Positions 45,912-55,051 of a DNA stretch of 64,000 bases are shown here, one piece after another. Below the pieces are notes generated by a model. The model made no database searches. It saw nothing but the letters and a program-made list of their open reading frames with translations, and was not told where the DNA came from. How positions within the stretch are numbered: the stretch's first letter is position 1; every line of letters begins with the position of its first letter. The position numbers and the translations under genes are program-made. The DNA is from Burkholderia sp. OK233 (lineage in GTDB: Bacteria > Pseudomonadota > Gammaproteobacteria > Burkholderiales > Burkholderiaceae), in the NCBI RefSeq assembly GCF_900230185.1, contig NZ_OCSR01000001.1, positions 4,960,001-5,024,000 of the forward strand, in the 5' to 3' direction.

Positions 45912-47359
45912 GCTGCCTCCTCGTTCCCGGCCGAGACTGCTGCCTGTTTGGCGCGCCAGTCTGTCATCCATGCCTCCAGATAGTTGGTGTGGTAACGGCC
46001 GGCGCGAATGTCGTCGTCTTCAAGCAGCGCGCGGTGCAGCGTCGCGGTTGTCTTGATGCCCACGATGCGCAGTTCGCTCAATGCTCGCTTGAGCCGTGCG
46101 AGCGCCGCGGGTCGGCTTTCGTCAAAGACAATCAGCTTGGCGAGTAGCGAATCGTAGAACGGCGGGACGGTGTAACCCTGATAGAGCATCGAATCGACGC
46201 GCACGCCTGGCCCCGTCGGCCAGACCAGCTCATCGATGCGGCCGGGGTTCGGACGAAAATCCTGCTCGGGATCTTCCGCGTTGATCCGGCATTCCAGCGC
46301 GGCACCACGCATCACGATGTCGCTCTGGTTGAAACGCAACGGCTCGCCGTCCGCGATACGCAGCGTCTCGCGCACCAGATCGATTCCAGTGATGGCCTCG
46401 GTCACCGGATGCTCGACCTGGATGCGTGTATTCATTTCAATGAAATAGAACTCGCCGCGCGTTTCATCGAACAGGTATTCCAGCGTTCCCGCGCTGCGAT
46501 ACCCCACCTGCTTTGCAAGCCGCGTCGCGGACGCGCACAGCGCATTGCGCAGCGCCGGTGTGAGCGAGGGTGACGGTGCCTCTTCCAGAATTTTCTGGCG
46601 GCGCCGCTGCAGCGAGCACTCGCGTTCGAACAGATGGACAACGTTCTTGCCGTCGCCTAGCACCTGCACTTCGATATGGCGGGCGCGCGCAATGAAACGT
46701 TCGAGATACACGCCGCCGTTACCAAACGCTGCCTGGGCCTCGCGTTGCGCAAGGGGTAACTCGGCGTCGAGTTGCGTGGCGTCGTGTGCCACCCGGATGC
46801 CACGGCCACCGCCGCCGGCTGCCGCCTTGATCATCACCGGGTAGCCAATTTTTGCCGCAATCCCGCGTGCTTCGTCGAGCGACAGGACAACGCCGTTGCT
46901 GCCGGGAACCGTCGGTACGTCGGCGCGCTGCGCAGTTTCCCGCGCTTTTGCCTTGTCGCCCATGGTCGCAATGACGTTCGACGACGGGCCTACGAAAATC
47001 ATTCCTGCTTTCTCGACCTGCGCTGCGAATTCCGCATTTTCGGAAAGAAAGCCGTATCCCGGATGGATCGCATCCGCCCCGCACTGCCGTGCTGCAGCAA
47101 GAATCGCGGCGAGGTTCAGGTAGCTTTTCGCCGCATGCGCGGAGCCGATGTGAATGGCCTCGTCGGCCATGCGCGCGGCAAGGCTGTCGCGATCGGCATC
47201 GCTAACCACCGCGACGGCCCGCATACCCAATTCGTGTGCGGCGCGGATTACCCGTACGGCGATCTCGCCTCGATTGGCAACCAGTACCGTGCGGATTCGT
47301 TTCGGCTGATAGAACGACTCCGTGGAGTCGCCCGTGTTCGAAATGTTCATCGGGTTCAT
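45908..47359 (-). CDS. Biotin carboxylase subunit (AccC-like), pxp-linked
   Basis: The 483-residue ATP-grasp enzyme has VLVANRGEIAVRVIRA, HPGYGFLSENAEFA, the glycine-rich loop AAAGGGGRGIR, FERECSLQRRRQKILEEAPSP, EMNTRIQVEHPVTE and RINAEDP. All active-site blocks are present. It carboxylates biotin on the carrier protein encoded just upstream. The ATG at 47359 overlaps the carrier stop (ATGA). Placement inside the pxp operon suggests it serves PxpB/PxpC-linked chemistry instead of fatty-acid synthesis. Its carboxyl acceptor is unknown. Confidence 0.9.
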   Translation of the reverse strand: MNPMNISNTGDSTESFYQPKRIRTVLVANRGEIAVRVIRAAHELGMRAVAVVSDADRDSLAARMADEAIHIGSAHAAKSYLNLAAILAAARQCGADAIHPGYGFLSENAEFAAQVEKAGMIFVGPSSNVIATMGDKAKARETAQRADVPTVPGSNGVVLSLDEARGIAAKIGYPVMIKAAAGGGGRGIRVAHDATQLDAELPLAQREAQAAFGNGGVYLERFIARARHIEVQVLGDGKNVVHLFERECSLQRRRQKILEEAPSPSLTPALRNALCASATRLAKQVGYRSAGTLEYLFDETRGEFYFIEMNTRIQVEHPVTEAITGIDLVRETLRIADGEPLRFNQSDIVMRGAALECRINAEDPEQDFRPNPGRIDELVWPTGPGVRVDSMLYQGYTVPPFYDSLLAKLIVFDESRPAALARLKRALSELRIVGIKTTATLHRALLEDDDIRAGRYHTNYLEAWMTDWRAKQAAVSAGNEEAA

Positions 47360-47598
47360 CCTTCGATCCGCATCAAGACTTGTCCTGCATCCACCGGCTC
47401 GCCGTCGTCGACAAGAATTTCGGTGACATGGCCTGCCACTTCCGTCTCGACATCGTTGAACTGCTTCATCACCTCGACGAGTCCAACCACCGCTCCGCTT
47501 TCGACGGACATGCCCGCTTCGACATAAGGCGCGGCTTCCGGCGATGCGCATCGATAGAAGGTGCCGGGCAGGGGGCTGACAATATCGTGTAGTGCCAT
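47356..47598 (-). CDS. Biotin carboxyl carrier protein, pxp-linked
   Basis: This 80-residue lipoyl/biotinyl domain has the biotinylation site VEVMKQF (Lys in the MK pair) and paired beta hairpins (VSPLPGTFYR; VDAGQVLMRIEG). The ATG at 47598 follows GAGGAG. It lacks the long Ala/Pro N-terminus of AccB, so it is a minimal carrier. It overlaps the biotin carboxylase gene. Confidence 0.88.
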   Translation of the reverse strand: MALHDIVSPLPGTFYRCASPEAAPYVEAGMSVESGAVVGLVEVMKQFNDVETEVAGHVTEILVDDGEPVDAGQVLMRIEG

Positions 47599-47633
47599 GG
47601 GCGTGCTCCTCAAGTCTTTTGGGGTAACGGGAA

Positions 47634-48413
47634 TTAGCGGGCGACTGGGTATAAGGGGGCGGCCACACGAATATCGTGGTTTGTCAGCGCGGCGCGAGTG
47701 GCTTCGACGAGCTTGAGTGCGCCCGGCGTGTCGCTATGAATGCAGACCGAGTCGAAATCGATATCGATGTCGTCGCCGTCGACTGTTGCCACCCGTCCTT
47801 CCACGCAGGCGCGCAACACTTTCGCCGCCACCTGCGATGGATCGAGCCGTCCGACGCGCCGGGTGAATACGATCGAGCCGCTGCGATCGTAGTCACGGTC
47901 GGCGTAGAACTCACGGATCACAGGCTGGCCGAGTTCGCGCGCGATCCGGTACGTCACCGACGCTTCCATGCAATACAGCAACAGTGTTGGGTCCAGCGTC
48001 TGAAGCGCCGCAATCAGCAGGCGCGACAGGTCCTCATCGCGTGCGGCGAGCATGTAAAGCGCTCCGTGCGGCTTCACGTGCTGCACGCTGACGTTGTAAA
48101 GGCGGGCGAATTCGCGCAGTGCACCAAGCTGGAAGACGATGTCGTTGACGAGCGCCTGTGGCGTCTCGGCAATATTGCGGCGTCCGAAGCCCACCAGGTC
48201 GCGAAACCCGGGGTGCGCACCAATACCAACACCTGCCTGTTTCGCAAGTTGCACCGTGCGCGCCATGATGTTTGGGTCTCCTGCGTGAAACCCGGTCGCG
48301 ATGTTGGCCGAGCTGATGAGGGGCATGATCTCCTCATCGACGCCATCACCGATCTTCCATGAGCCGAAACCTTCGCCCATGTCGGAATTCAAATCGACGC
48401 TGTGCTTTTTCAT
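47634..48413 (-). CDS. pxpA: 5-oxoprolinase subunit PxpA (LamB/YcsF family)
   Basis: The 259-residue protein begins with VDLNSDMGEGFG and has the family blocks SSANIATGFHAGDP, GAHPGFRDLVGFGRR and VKPHGALYM, including metal or substrate-binding His and Asp residues. The ATG at 48413 follows GGAGAG. It is first in the operon pxpA-carrier-carboxylase-pxpB-pxpC-permease and diverges from a LysR gene. Confidence 0.93.
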   Translation of the reverse strand: MKKHSVDLNSDMGEGFGSWKIGDGVDEEIMPLISSANIATGFHAGDPNIMARTVQLAKQAGVGIGAHPGFRDLVGFGRRNIAETPQALVNDIVFQLGALREFARLYNVSVQHVKPHGALYMLAARDEDLSRLLIAALQTLDPTLLLYCMEASVTYRIARELGQPVIREFYADRDYDRSGSIVFTRRVGRLDPSQVAAKVLRACVEGRVATVDGDDIDIDFDSVCIHSDTPGALKLVEATRAALTNHDIRVAAPLYPVAR

Positions 48414-48528
48414 ACTCAATCTCTCCTGGGTCAACAGCCGGCCAGCTTGAAGGAGGCGAGCCAGACCGGCTCAGAAGAACGTTATCCGCTCGCCGGCCGC
48501 CAAAATAGTTCTATTTTTATATGGGACA

Positions 48529-48547
48529 TTATCTGTTTTTCAGATAA
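48529..48547. promoter_or_regulatory. Candidate operator between pxpA operon and its LysR gene
   Basis: TTATCTG and CAGATAA form a perfect 7-bp dyad with a TTTTT spacer, 116 nt upstream of pxpA and 135 nt upstream of the LysR start. It is the only strong dyad noted in this divergent region. Confidence 0.5.
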
Positions 48548-48681
48548 CGGCGGCGGCGGGCGGAGTGCGAAAAATCAGGCTCGCAGCAGGACTGGTCAGG
48601 GTGGCAGAGCTAAAGCCGTTTCTGATTATTTGCGGTAGTAAGATATTGCGCCATGCAATATCATTTTTTCAGGTGGACTTT

Positions 48682-49599
48682 ATGGCCTTGACCCTTCGGC
48701 AACTGAAATACTTCGTCGCCACGGCTGAACTCGGCCAGATTTCTCAGGCGGCAATTCAACTGACGATTTCCCAGTCGGCCGTGACCAATGCCATCAAGGA
48801 ACTGGAGGACAGCCTCGGCACGCAACTGTTCATGCGCACCGCTTCCGGCATGACCCTGACCAATACCGGGCGGCGTTTCCTCAACCAGGCGTACACGATC
48901 CTTTCGTCGGTGGATGAGGCAATGCGCATTCCGAACCTCGAAAGCACGCTCACGGGCACCCTGGCGCTTGCCGCGAGCTACACCGTGCTCGGCTATTTCC
49001 TGCCGCATCATTTGCAGCGCCTGAATACGCTCTATCCGCGGCTCACCATCCAGTTGCACGAGTTGAACCGTGAGTCGATAGAAGAGGGGCTGATCGCAGA
49101 CCGATATGACATGGCCGTGCTACTTACATCGAACGTCGCGAATCCAGAGTTGATACTTGAACCGGTCATTCATTCGGTGCGGCGTTTGTGGGTGTGTGCG
49201 CAACATCCGTTGCTAAAGCGCGAGAACGTGACGCTCGCCGATGTCGCCGCCGAACCGTTCGTGATGCTGACCGTCGACGAAGCGGCGTTTACGGCTTTGC
49301 GTTACTGGAACGAGACGCCGTACCGACCGAACGTGAAACTACGGACATCGTCCGTTGAAGCGGTGCGCAGCATGGTGGCAAATGGAAGCGGCGTGGCCAT
49401 CCTGTCGGACATGGTGTATCGCCCGTGGTCGCTGGAGGGCAGGCGCATCGAGACCATGCAGCTACGCGACCCGGTGCCGCCGATGAGCGTGGGCCTCGCA
49501 TGGCGCAGGAGTGCCGAGTTGAGTCCGGCGATGCATGCGGTGCGCGAGTACTTCCGGCATACGTTCATGGAACCTCGGGCGTTCACCGGTAGCAGTTGA
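48682..49599 (+). CDS. LysR family regulator of the pxp operon
   Basis: This 305-residue LysR protein has an HTH in AELGQISQAAIQLTISQ and an effector domain related to the regulator at 39687-40604 (RTSSVEAVRSMVANGSG, YRPWSLEG). The ATG at 48682 after AGGTGG is preferred to the frame start at 48565. Divergent placement points to control of pxpA and downstream genes. Confidence 0.88.
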   Translation: MALTLRQLKYFVATAELGQISQAAIQLTISQSAVTNAIKELEDSLGTQLFMRTASGMTLTNTGRRFLNQAYTILSSVDEAMRIPNLESTLTGTLALAASYTVLGYFLPHHLQRLNTLYPRLTIQLHELNRESIEEGLIADRYDMAVLLTSNVANPELILEPVIHSVRRLWVCAQHPLLKRENVTLADVAAEPFVMLTVDEAAFTALRYWNETPYRPNVKLRTSSVEAVRSMVANGSGVAILSDMVYRPWSLEGRRIETMQLRDPVPPMSVGLAWRRSAELSPAMHAVREYFRHTFMEPRAFTGSS

Positions 49600-49815
49600 A
49601 GTACGACAGCGGCGTGTACCACCGCACAAGCGTTTTTTGCCCGCAGACAGCTCCGCAGCGATCGTGATTGTCTCGTTCACTTTGGTAACGGACATTCAGA
49701 CCCAACCTGACATATCAAGTTGCCGGCATGCTCAGCTGCCGGACACTCGATACCGTAACGAACGCAGACGTCAGTGACAGCCCGCTAGACACCATTACGG
49801 GATGTTCGCCTTCGT

Positions 49816-51636
49816 CTAACTCGCTCGAACCGGAATTACCACGAAGCTTCCATCAAGGCCGATTTGAACGTCAAACGTCGGGGGACGGCCGTACGGCATT
49901 GGCACGAAATGTCCGCCGTCCGCCCCTGCTATCGACAACCGAAGCCGGCTGCCTTCAGCCAGCGTCCATGCGACCGGCAGCAGTGGAATCGAATACTCGA
50001 TGACCGCGCCTTTGTCGACCGGTTTCGCATCCTTACGGTAGTAAGTGCGGAACGGCCACGCGGTCACGTAATCGTCGGGCGCTGGAGCCGTCTCTCTATG
50101 AATCGCCCTGAGCATGCCTTCGGTCATGTAATGTACGCGGCCATCACTGCAGACTTCCGACAGGTAGACAAAGATTGATGCGTCGCCTTGATCGATTGAC
50201 ATGCGTAGCGTCGCGACCGGATGTCCCGCAACAGGTGTCGCACGCGGGAGTACGGGCGTCTCGAAGTTCAGCATCGAAGTGCAGCGTTCCGTCCAGTCCG
50301 GATAGTAGTCGACGATGGCGGCGGCTCCCAAGCGCTCGTACCGCGTCTGCGAACCCGTCGAAGTGCCGAAATCGGCGCGATACGATGTTACATCTGATGG
50401 CGGTGCAACCTGCGATAGCGATCCCCCTGCCGCAAGATGCAAACGCATAGATTCATTGTTGGGAGGCCAGGACGAAGCCGATGTCCACTCTTCCGCGTGG
50501 ATATTGAAGTAGTGAATCGGCGCCTCTTCCGCCAAACCAGATTCCCGACCCAGCAAATGTGTATCAAAGAATCGAAGCAGCTCAGCCAGCAGGTTGAATT
50601 GCGGTGCCGCGTCGTCGCGCCATGGCGACACGTTGGTGCGTGCACCGTGATCCCATGCGCCTAGCAAAAGCCTGTCGTGAGGGTTATTCCGGGTCAGAAA
50701 CCGTGTGATTGCGCCGTTACTATAGCCCGCTCCATCGAACCACCCCGACACCGAATAGATCGGTACGTCTCGTGAGACCTGATCCAGGTAGTGGTAAGGA
50801 CTGCACGCGGCGAGAGTCAACGAGGGATCATGCAGCATACCTTCGTCTCGAAACGCGAATTCGGGCGCCGCGTCGTTAAGGCTGAAATTGTTGCGATGTT
50901 CGTTAACCGCGGCTTTGAGCAATACGCCGTCACTGTCCTCATCTACGGGCTGCGGCCCGCGAAGTCCTGGATCCGTGTAATACGAAAAGTTGCCGAGCAG
51001 ATCGCGCCGGTCGTGATCCATTGCCAGCATCAGCTGATCGTACGCACACGTCCATACCTTGGACACGAGACCGCCTGGATACAACTGCTCGCTGTAGATG
51101 TCAGACACTCCGAACAGTGGCGCGATCGCCTTCACCGCTGGATGCCCGGTGCTGGCAAGAAAGCATGCTGCTGCGCCGACATAGGAGACGCCCGTCGAGC
51201 CCAGGATACTGTTAGACCACGGCTGTTTCACCGCCCATTCTGCCACCTCGCGATAGTCGTCACGCTCGGTTGGGGAGCGTAGCGCATCTCTCGTGCCGAA
51301 GCTCGCGCCGGTGCCGCGAACATCAACTACCACGACCGCATATCCACGTACAACGAAGAAGTCCCGATATCGAGCCGCTGCTGGTGCGGATTCAGCGACT
51401 TCGCCATTTGTTTTGAAGCGCCGGTAGTAAGGCATGAAGATCAGCAACGCCGGAAACACTTCTGATGAATCAGCGCCCTGCGGTAGGTAAATGTCAGCGG
51501 CGAGACGGCAGCCGTCGCGCATTGTGATGTATCTGGAGACCGGTGTCGAAGGCAAATCGAATTCGGCGGGGCGCGTGGCGAGGTAAAGGCTGGGAGGTAT
51601 GTGCCATGCGCTGTTCTTGTCGTCGCGATCAGACAT
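49816..51636 (-). CDS. CocE/NonD family (X-Pro dipeptidyl-peptidase S15-like) hydrolase
   Basis: The 606-residue protein has the S15 fold: RYITMRDGCRLAADIYLP at the start, the nucleophile in GSTGVSYVGAA, the Asp region GWFDGAGYSNG, the His in GAWDHGAR, and a C-terminal jelly-roll domain. Family members hydrolyse esters or amides such as cocaine or acylated amino acids. No signal peptide is visible. It is last in an operon with an MFS transporter and a GAF protein, so it likely acts on the imported compound. Confidence 0.88.
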   Translation of the reverse strand: MSDRDDKNSAWHIPPSLYLATRPAEFDLPSTPVSRYITMRDGCRLAADIYLPQGADSSEVFPALLIFMPYYRRFKTNGEVAESAPAAARYRDFFVVRGYAVVVVDVRGTGASFGTRDALRSPTERDDYREVAEWAVKQPWSNSILGSTGVSYVGAAACFLASTGHPAVKAIAPLFGVSDIYSEQLYPGGLVSKVWTCAYDQLMLAMDHDRRDLLGNFSYYTDPGLRGPQPVDEDSDGVLLKAAVNEHRNNFSLNDAAPEFAFRDEGMLHDPSLTLAACSPYHYLDQVSRDVPIYSVSGWFDGAGYSNGAITRFLTRNNPHDRLLLGAWDHGARTNVSPWRDDAAPQFNLLAELLRFFDTHLLGRESGLAEEAPIHYFNIHAEEWTSASSWPPNNESMRLHLAAGGSLSQVAPPSDVTSYRADFGTSTGSQTRYERLGAAAIVDYYPDWTERCTSMLNFETPVLPRATPVAGHPVATLRMSIDQGDASIFVYLSEVCSDGRVHYMTEGMLRAIHRETAPAPDDYVTAWPFRTYYRKDAKPVDKGAVIEYSIPLLPVAWTLAEGSRLRLSIAGADGGHFVPMPYGRPPTFDVQIGLDGSFVVIPVRAS

Positions 51637-51650
51637 GAGGATATTCCTGC

Positions 51651-52178
51651 TCAGTGTTTTGATGACAATGCCTGCCGTTGAATCGGCAGACGTTCGAGAA
51701 ATGCGGGAAGCGCAGCCTGCGCGAGACTGCGAACGACCGGGATGTGAAAGGACTCGTAGAATCCTTCCGTGTGGAGAAGGTTAACCGTCGCGACTATCTG
51801 CTCGCGCCAGAACACCGGCACGTTCAGAACGCTAGAGCATCCGGTTTCGAAAATCATCTCCGCGTCTGGGTAGTTGGCGATGATGTCCTCGCGCGTTTGC
51901 GCGATGAACACCTCTCCCGTTTCGAGCACCTCGCGAAGACGAGGCGCATCGCTGATGCGTTTGAACCCGCCAATCGGATATCGCGCTGTGAGGTTGCTAT
52001 ATGAACGCTCCACGACACCCTCGTCCGGATAGACGGTCAGTACGGTCAACAACGTGCGTCCAACGAGCGCGTCGATCGCTTCGTCCAGTGCGCGCAGGGT
52101 GGCGCCGGGTTGGTCTGAATGCCGATGCGCGTCGGCAATCGCCAGCCATGCAGGGGAAATCTCCAATGAGGTTTTCAC
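51651..52178 (-). CDS. GAF domain-containing protein
   Basis: This 175-residue protein consists of one GAF domain (LLTVLTVYPDEGVVERSYSN through SSVLNVPVFWREQIVATVNLLH) with a short C-terminal helix. No output domain is present. GAF domains bind small ligands. The GTG at 52178 overlaps the MFS stop as GTGA, so the genes are coupled. It might sense the substrate or assist the hydrolase. A similar small GAF protein beside catabolic operons has no agreed function. Confidence 0.82.
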   Translation of the reverse strand: MKTSLEISPAWLAIADAHRHSDQPGATLRALDEAIDALVGRTLLTVLTVYPDEGVVERSYSNLTARYPIGGFKRISDAPRLREVLETGEVFIAQTREDIIANYPDAEMIFETGCSSVLNVPVFWREQIVATVNLLHTEGFYESFHIPVVRSLAQAALPAFLERLPIQRQALSSKH

Positions 52179-53577
52179 GCGTCGCTCCCTCGTGCGTTGA
52201 GCGGGACGTCATCAGAGCCGGTGCCTTCATGGGTCATCGAAATATCTTCGAGCGCGAGTCCGCGCGTCGGCACGCCCAGAATCAGCACGGTCAATGCACC
52301 TACCAGCAGAACGCAGGTCGTAATGCCGAACACCCCCGCAAATCCCAGTACCGGATAGATCATTCCAACCATGATCGGGGCGATGATCGCGCCGATGCGG
52401 CCGAACGACGATGAGGTGCCAACGCCCGTTGCGCGCAGGTGCGTGGGAAAGATTTCCGGCGTGTATGCATAGATGCCGCCAAACGTGCCATTCATGAAGA
52501 ACGACAGAGAGATTCCAGCGACAGCGATCTGCCATGTGGCATCGCCATCCCGATTGCCGACACACCGCCCAGGACCATGTAGCCGGCGATCGTCGCCTGA
52601 CGACCAAACCGTTCATTGAGGTAAGCCGCCGACAGGTATCCGGGAATTTGCGCGACGTACATCAGCAGCGAGAAGCCGAAGCTCTTCGTGATGGTCATGC
52701 CGTGCTGAACCAGTAAGCTCGGAATCCAGGTGAAGAAGGCGTAGTAGCTGAAGGCGATTGCGAACCACATTGCCCATGACATCGCGGTCGTGCGACGAAG
52801 CTTGCGTGACCATATCGCACCGAGATTGCCGAAGAACGACAAACCATGTTGCGCAGTGACGGGCTGTGCGATCGACGCCGGAATGGTCTCGAACTCTTTG
52901 CCTTCTTTCCTGACTTGAGCCTCAATCCGGTCGAGGGTCGCGTTTGCCTCCTCAAGACGTCCCCGGCTTTCCAGCCAGCGTGGCGATTCGGGCAGGGAAC
53001 GGCGCCACCAAAGCAGGATGAAAATCGGCAACGATGTAATGACAACGACTACTCGCCAGCCGCCTTCCATGTGCGGAATGATCAGGTTGCCGAGTATTGC
53101 GGACATGACGTAACCCACGGCAAAGAAACCGGCCAGCGCACCGGTAAATGCGCCCCGATATTTTCGGGCAACGAACTCGGACAGGAACGGCGCAACGATC
53201 GCGCTTTCGGCGCCTGCGCCAAATCCCGCGAAGATACGGACCGAGTAAAAAGCCTGCCAATGGTCCATCTGTGAACTGATCAGAGAAGCGATGCAGAAAA
53301 TGATCAGCGCCGTGACCATGACAAAGCGGCGTCCAAAACGGTCACCGCATAGGCCTGCCAGCAAAGCTCCAAAGAAAAACCCCGTATAGGTGCTGCTGGC
53401 GATTAGCCCGGTCTGGAACGAGGTCAGCGCCCACGCCTTGGTGATTGCGGGAAGGACGAACGCCATCGATGACGAATCCATCGCGTCAAAGGTGTATCCC
53501 AGTCCCCCCATAAAGAGGAGCTTCTTGTGAAAGCCACAGAACGGAAGCCGTTCGAGTCGTGCAGCAACGCTGGACAT
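52175..53577 (-). pseudogene. MFS transporter disrupted by a frameshift
   Basis: Reading leftward from ATG 53577 (CAGGAG upstream), a metabolite:H+ symporter-like MFS is intact for about 345 residues (FDAMDSSSMAF, GDRFGRRF, LPESPRWLESRGR). Near 52540 the frame changes: the next segment ATWQIAVAGISLSFFMNGT continues one frame over and ends at 52175. The joined protein would be about 467 residues, typical for the family. A single-base deletion, or an assembly error, explains it. It precedes the GAF and CocE genes and faces a divergent LysR gene. Confidence 0.82.
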
Positions 53578-53722
53578 ACTGGATTCTCCTGACCTTCGCG
53601 GCCCGCCGCGAGAGGCGAGACATAAATGATTTTCCGGAGCGGGGGCATCGACTTCCGCCGCCCCCGCCGCGCGCGCCGGTCAAACCGAGCACGATGCTGT
53701 CCATTAAACGAGTCACGCTCAT

Positions 53723-53762
53723 ATGCGTCAAATGCGAAAAACAATTCCTTATATGCGAAAAT
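53723..53762. promoter_or_regulatory. Direct repeats ATGCG(AAAA) before LysR gene
   Basis: ATGCG begins at 53723, 53732 and 53753; the last two extend to ATGCGAAAA and are 21 nt apart, two helical turns. They lie in the divergent MFS/LysR promoter region. Confidence 0.35.
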
Positions 53763-53779
53763 AGTTTAAAGGAGGCACG

Positions 53780-54709
53780 ATGCTGAACGTACGTGAGTTG
53801 GAAGCCTTTCGGGCATTTATCGAATGCGGGTCGGTCACGCATGCTGCCGAACGGCTGAATCGGACCCAACCTCAGATTGGACGGCTGCTGATCTCGCTGG
53901 AGGAGTCGGTGGGATTCCGCCTGTTCAACCGGTTTGGCAAACGGCTGCAGGCCACGCCTGAAGGCTGGCGTTTCTATGAAGAAGTGGATCGTGTGATGCG
54001 CGAACTACAGTCGCTGTCCCGCTCAGCCGAGCAAATTCGTTCTGGCGCGTCTGATCACTTAAGGATATTAGTGGCGCCTCACGTCACCAATGCACTCGTG
54101 TCACCAGCACTTGCGGCTCTTAAGCGAAGCTCACCGGATCTGACCGCAGAAGTCGCATCGCGCGTTCGGCTGGACATTGAGACATGGATCACACAGGAGC
54201 AGTTCGATATCGGCGTCAGTATCTTGCCAATCGACAATCCCACGGTGGAAGTCGAACCGTTCCTGAAAACACGCGCGGTGGTCGTCATGTCGCAAGATCA
54301 CGCGCTAGCGAAACGCAGCGCGGTTAACGTTGCGGACCTGTTTGATATTGCGATCGTCGCCACGCATGGTCGGTCACTGTTGCGCCAGCATCTCGAACGT
54401 CTATTCCGTGAACACGCGCAAAAGCCGAACATTCGGTTCGAGGCCACCAACGGACTGATCGCGTGTGAACTGGCGGCGCAAGGTCTGGGTGTGGCGCTGG
54501 CCGACCCGTTCGTCGCGCTATCGACAGGTGCGCGAAATCTTGCGATCCGGCCATTTGTGTCGGAAGTAGAGTTGGAATACGGTTTTCTTTATCCAATCGG
54601 AAAGGCACGATCGCCTGCAGCGCAGGCTCTTGCAGATGCAATCAGGGCTGCAGCCCAGGATCGCATCATCGAGCTGGGCATTCAACAGTCAGCCGATCTG
54701 GGCGGATAG
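53780..54709 (+). CDS. LysR family regulator
   Basis: The 309-residue protein has an HTH in FIECGSVTHAAERLNRTQPQIGRLLISLE (within residues 10-38) and a full effector domain. The ATG at 53780 follows AAAGGAGG. It is divergent from the MFS-GAF-CocE operon and probably regulates it. Its 3' end overlaps the tail of the truncated aroQ frame on the other strand. Confidence 0.88.
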   Translation: MLNVRELEAFRAFIECGSVTHAAERLNRTQPQIGRLLISLEESVGFRLFNRFGKRLQATPEGWRFYEEVDRVMRELQSLSRSAEQIRSGASDHLRILVAPHVTNALVSPALAALKRSSPDLTAEVASRVRLDIETWITQEQFDIGVSILPIDNPTVEVEPFLKTRAVVVMSQDHALAKRSAVNVADLFDIAIVATHGRSLLRQHLERLFREHAQKPNIRFEATNGLIACELAAQGLGVALADPFVALSTGARNLAIRPFVSEVELEYGFLYPIGKARSPAAQALADAIRAAAQDRIIELGIQQSADLGG

Positions 54710-55032
54710 TGCCGGTTTCTCAGAATCAGCGGGTCAAAACCATTCGCTTCCCTGAACTTGTGCATCGACCTTCCAGCGTCCGGTTTAACTGGGAGCCGCC
54801 GTTGGACTTGGGCTGGCTCGGAAGGCGGAAATGGGTCGGCTACGCAAGTTCGGCTCTCGTGCAAATCCCTCACTACTGGACCGACCTCGTACTTCCGGGT
54901 TCGGCCAGGTTCGGCGCCGAGAGCCTGCAACCGGGCATCGATTTCGGCCAGCGTGATCGTTCCGTACTGCACCGGGTCGCGCTTACCAAACATATTGTGG
55001 TTGATACCGTGAAGCATCAGGAACTTCTTCAT
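54682..55032 (-). pseudogene. aroQ: Type II 3-dehydroquinate dehydratase (aroQ) N-terminal fragment
   Basis: The first 40 or so residues (LMLHGINHNMFGKRDPVQYGTITLAEIDARLQALGAE) clearly match AroQ. The rest of the frame, after about 54910, is unrelated Pro/Arg-rich sequence. The family is about 145 residues and its catalytic His and Arg residues would lie in the missing part. It follows aroE by 19 nt and has GGAGACG before its ATG, so it was once the last gene of the aroE operon. Confidence 0.72.
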
Positions 55033-55051
55033 TCACGTCTCCATTGCGGAT

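Noticed and set aside
45908..47598. Housekeeping acetyl-CoA carboxylase accBC
   Set aside because: The carrier lacks the AccB N-terminal extension and both genes overlap pxp genes, so a dedicated role is more likely.
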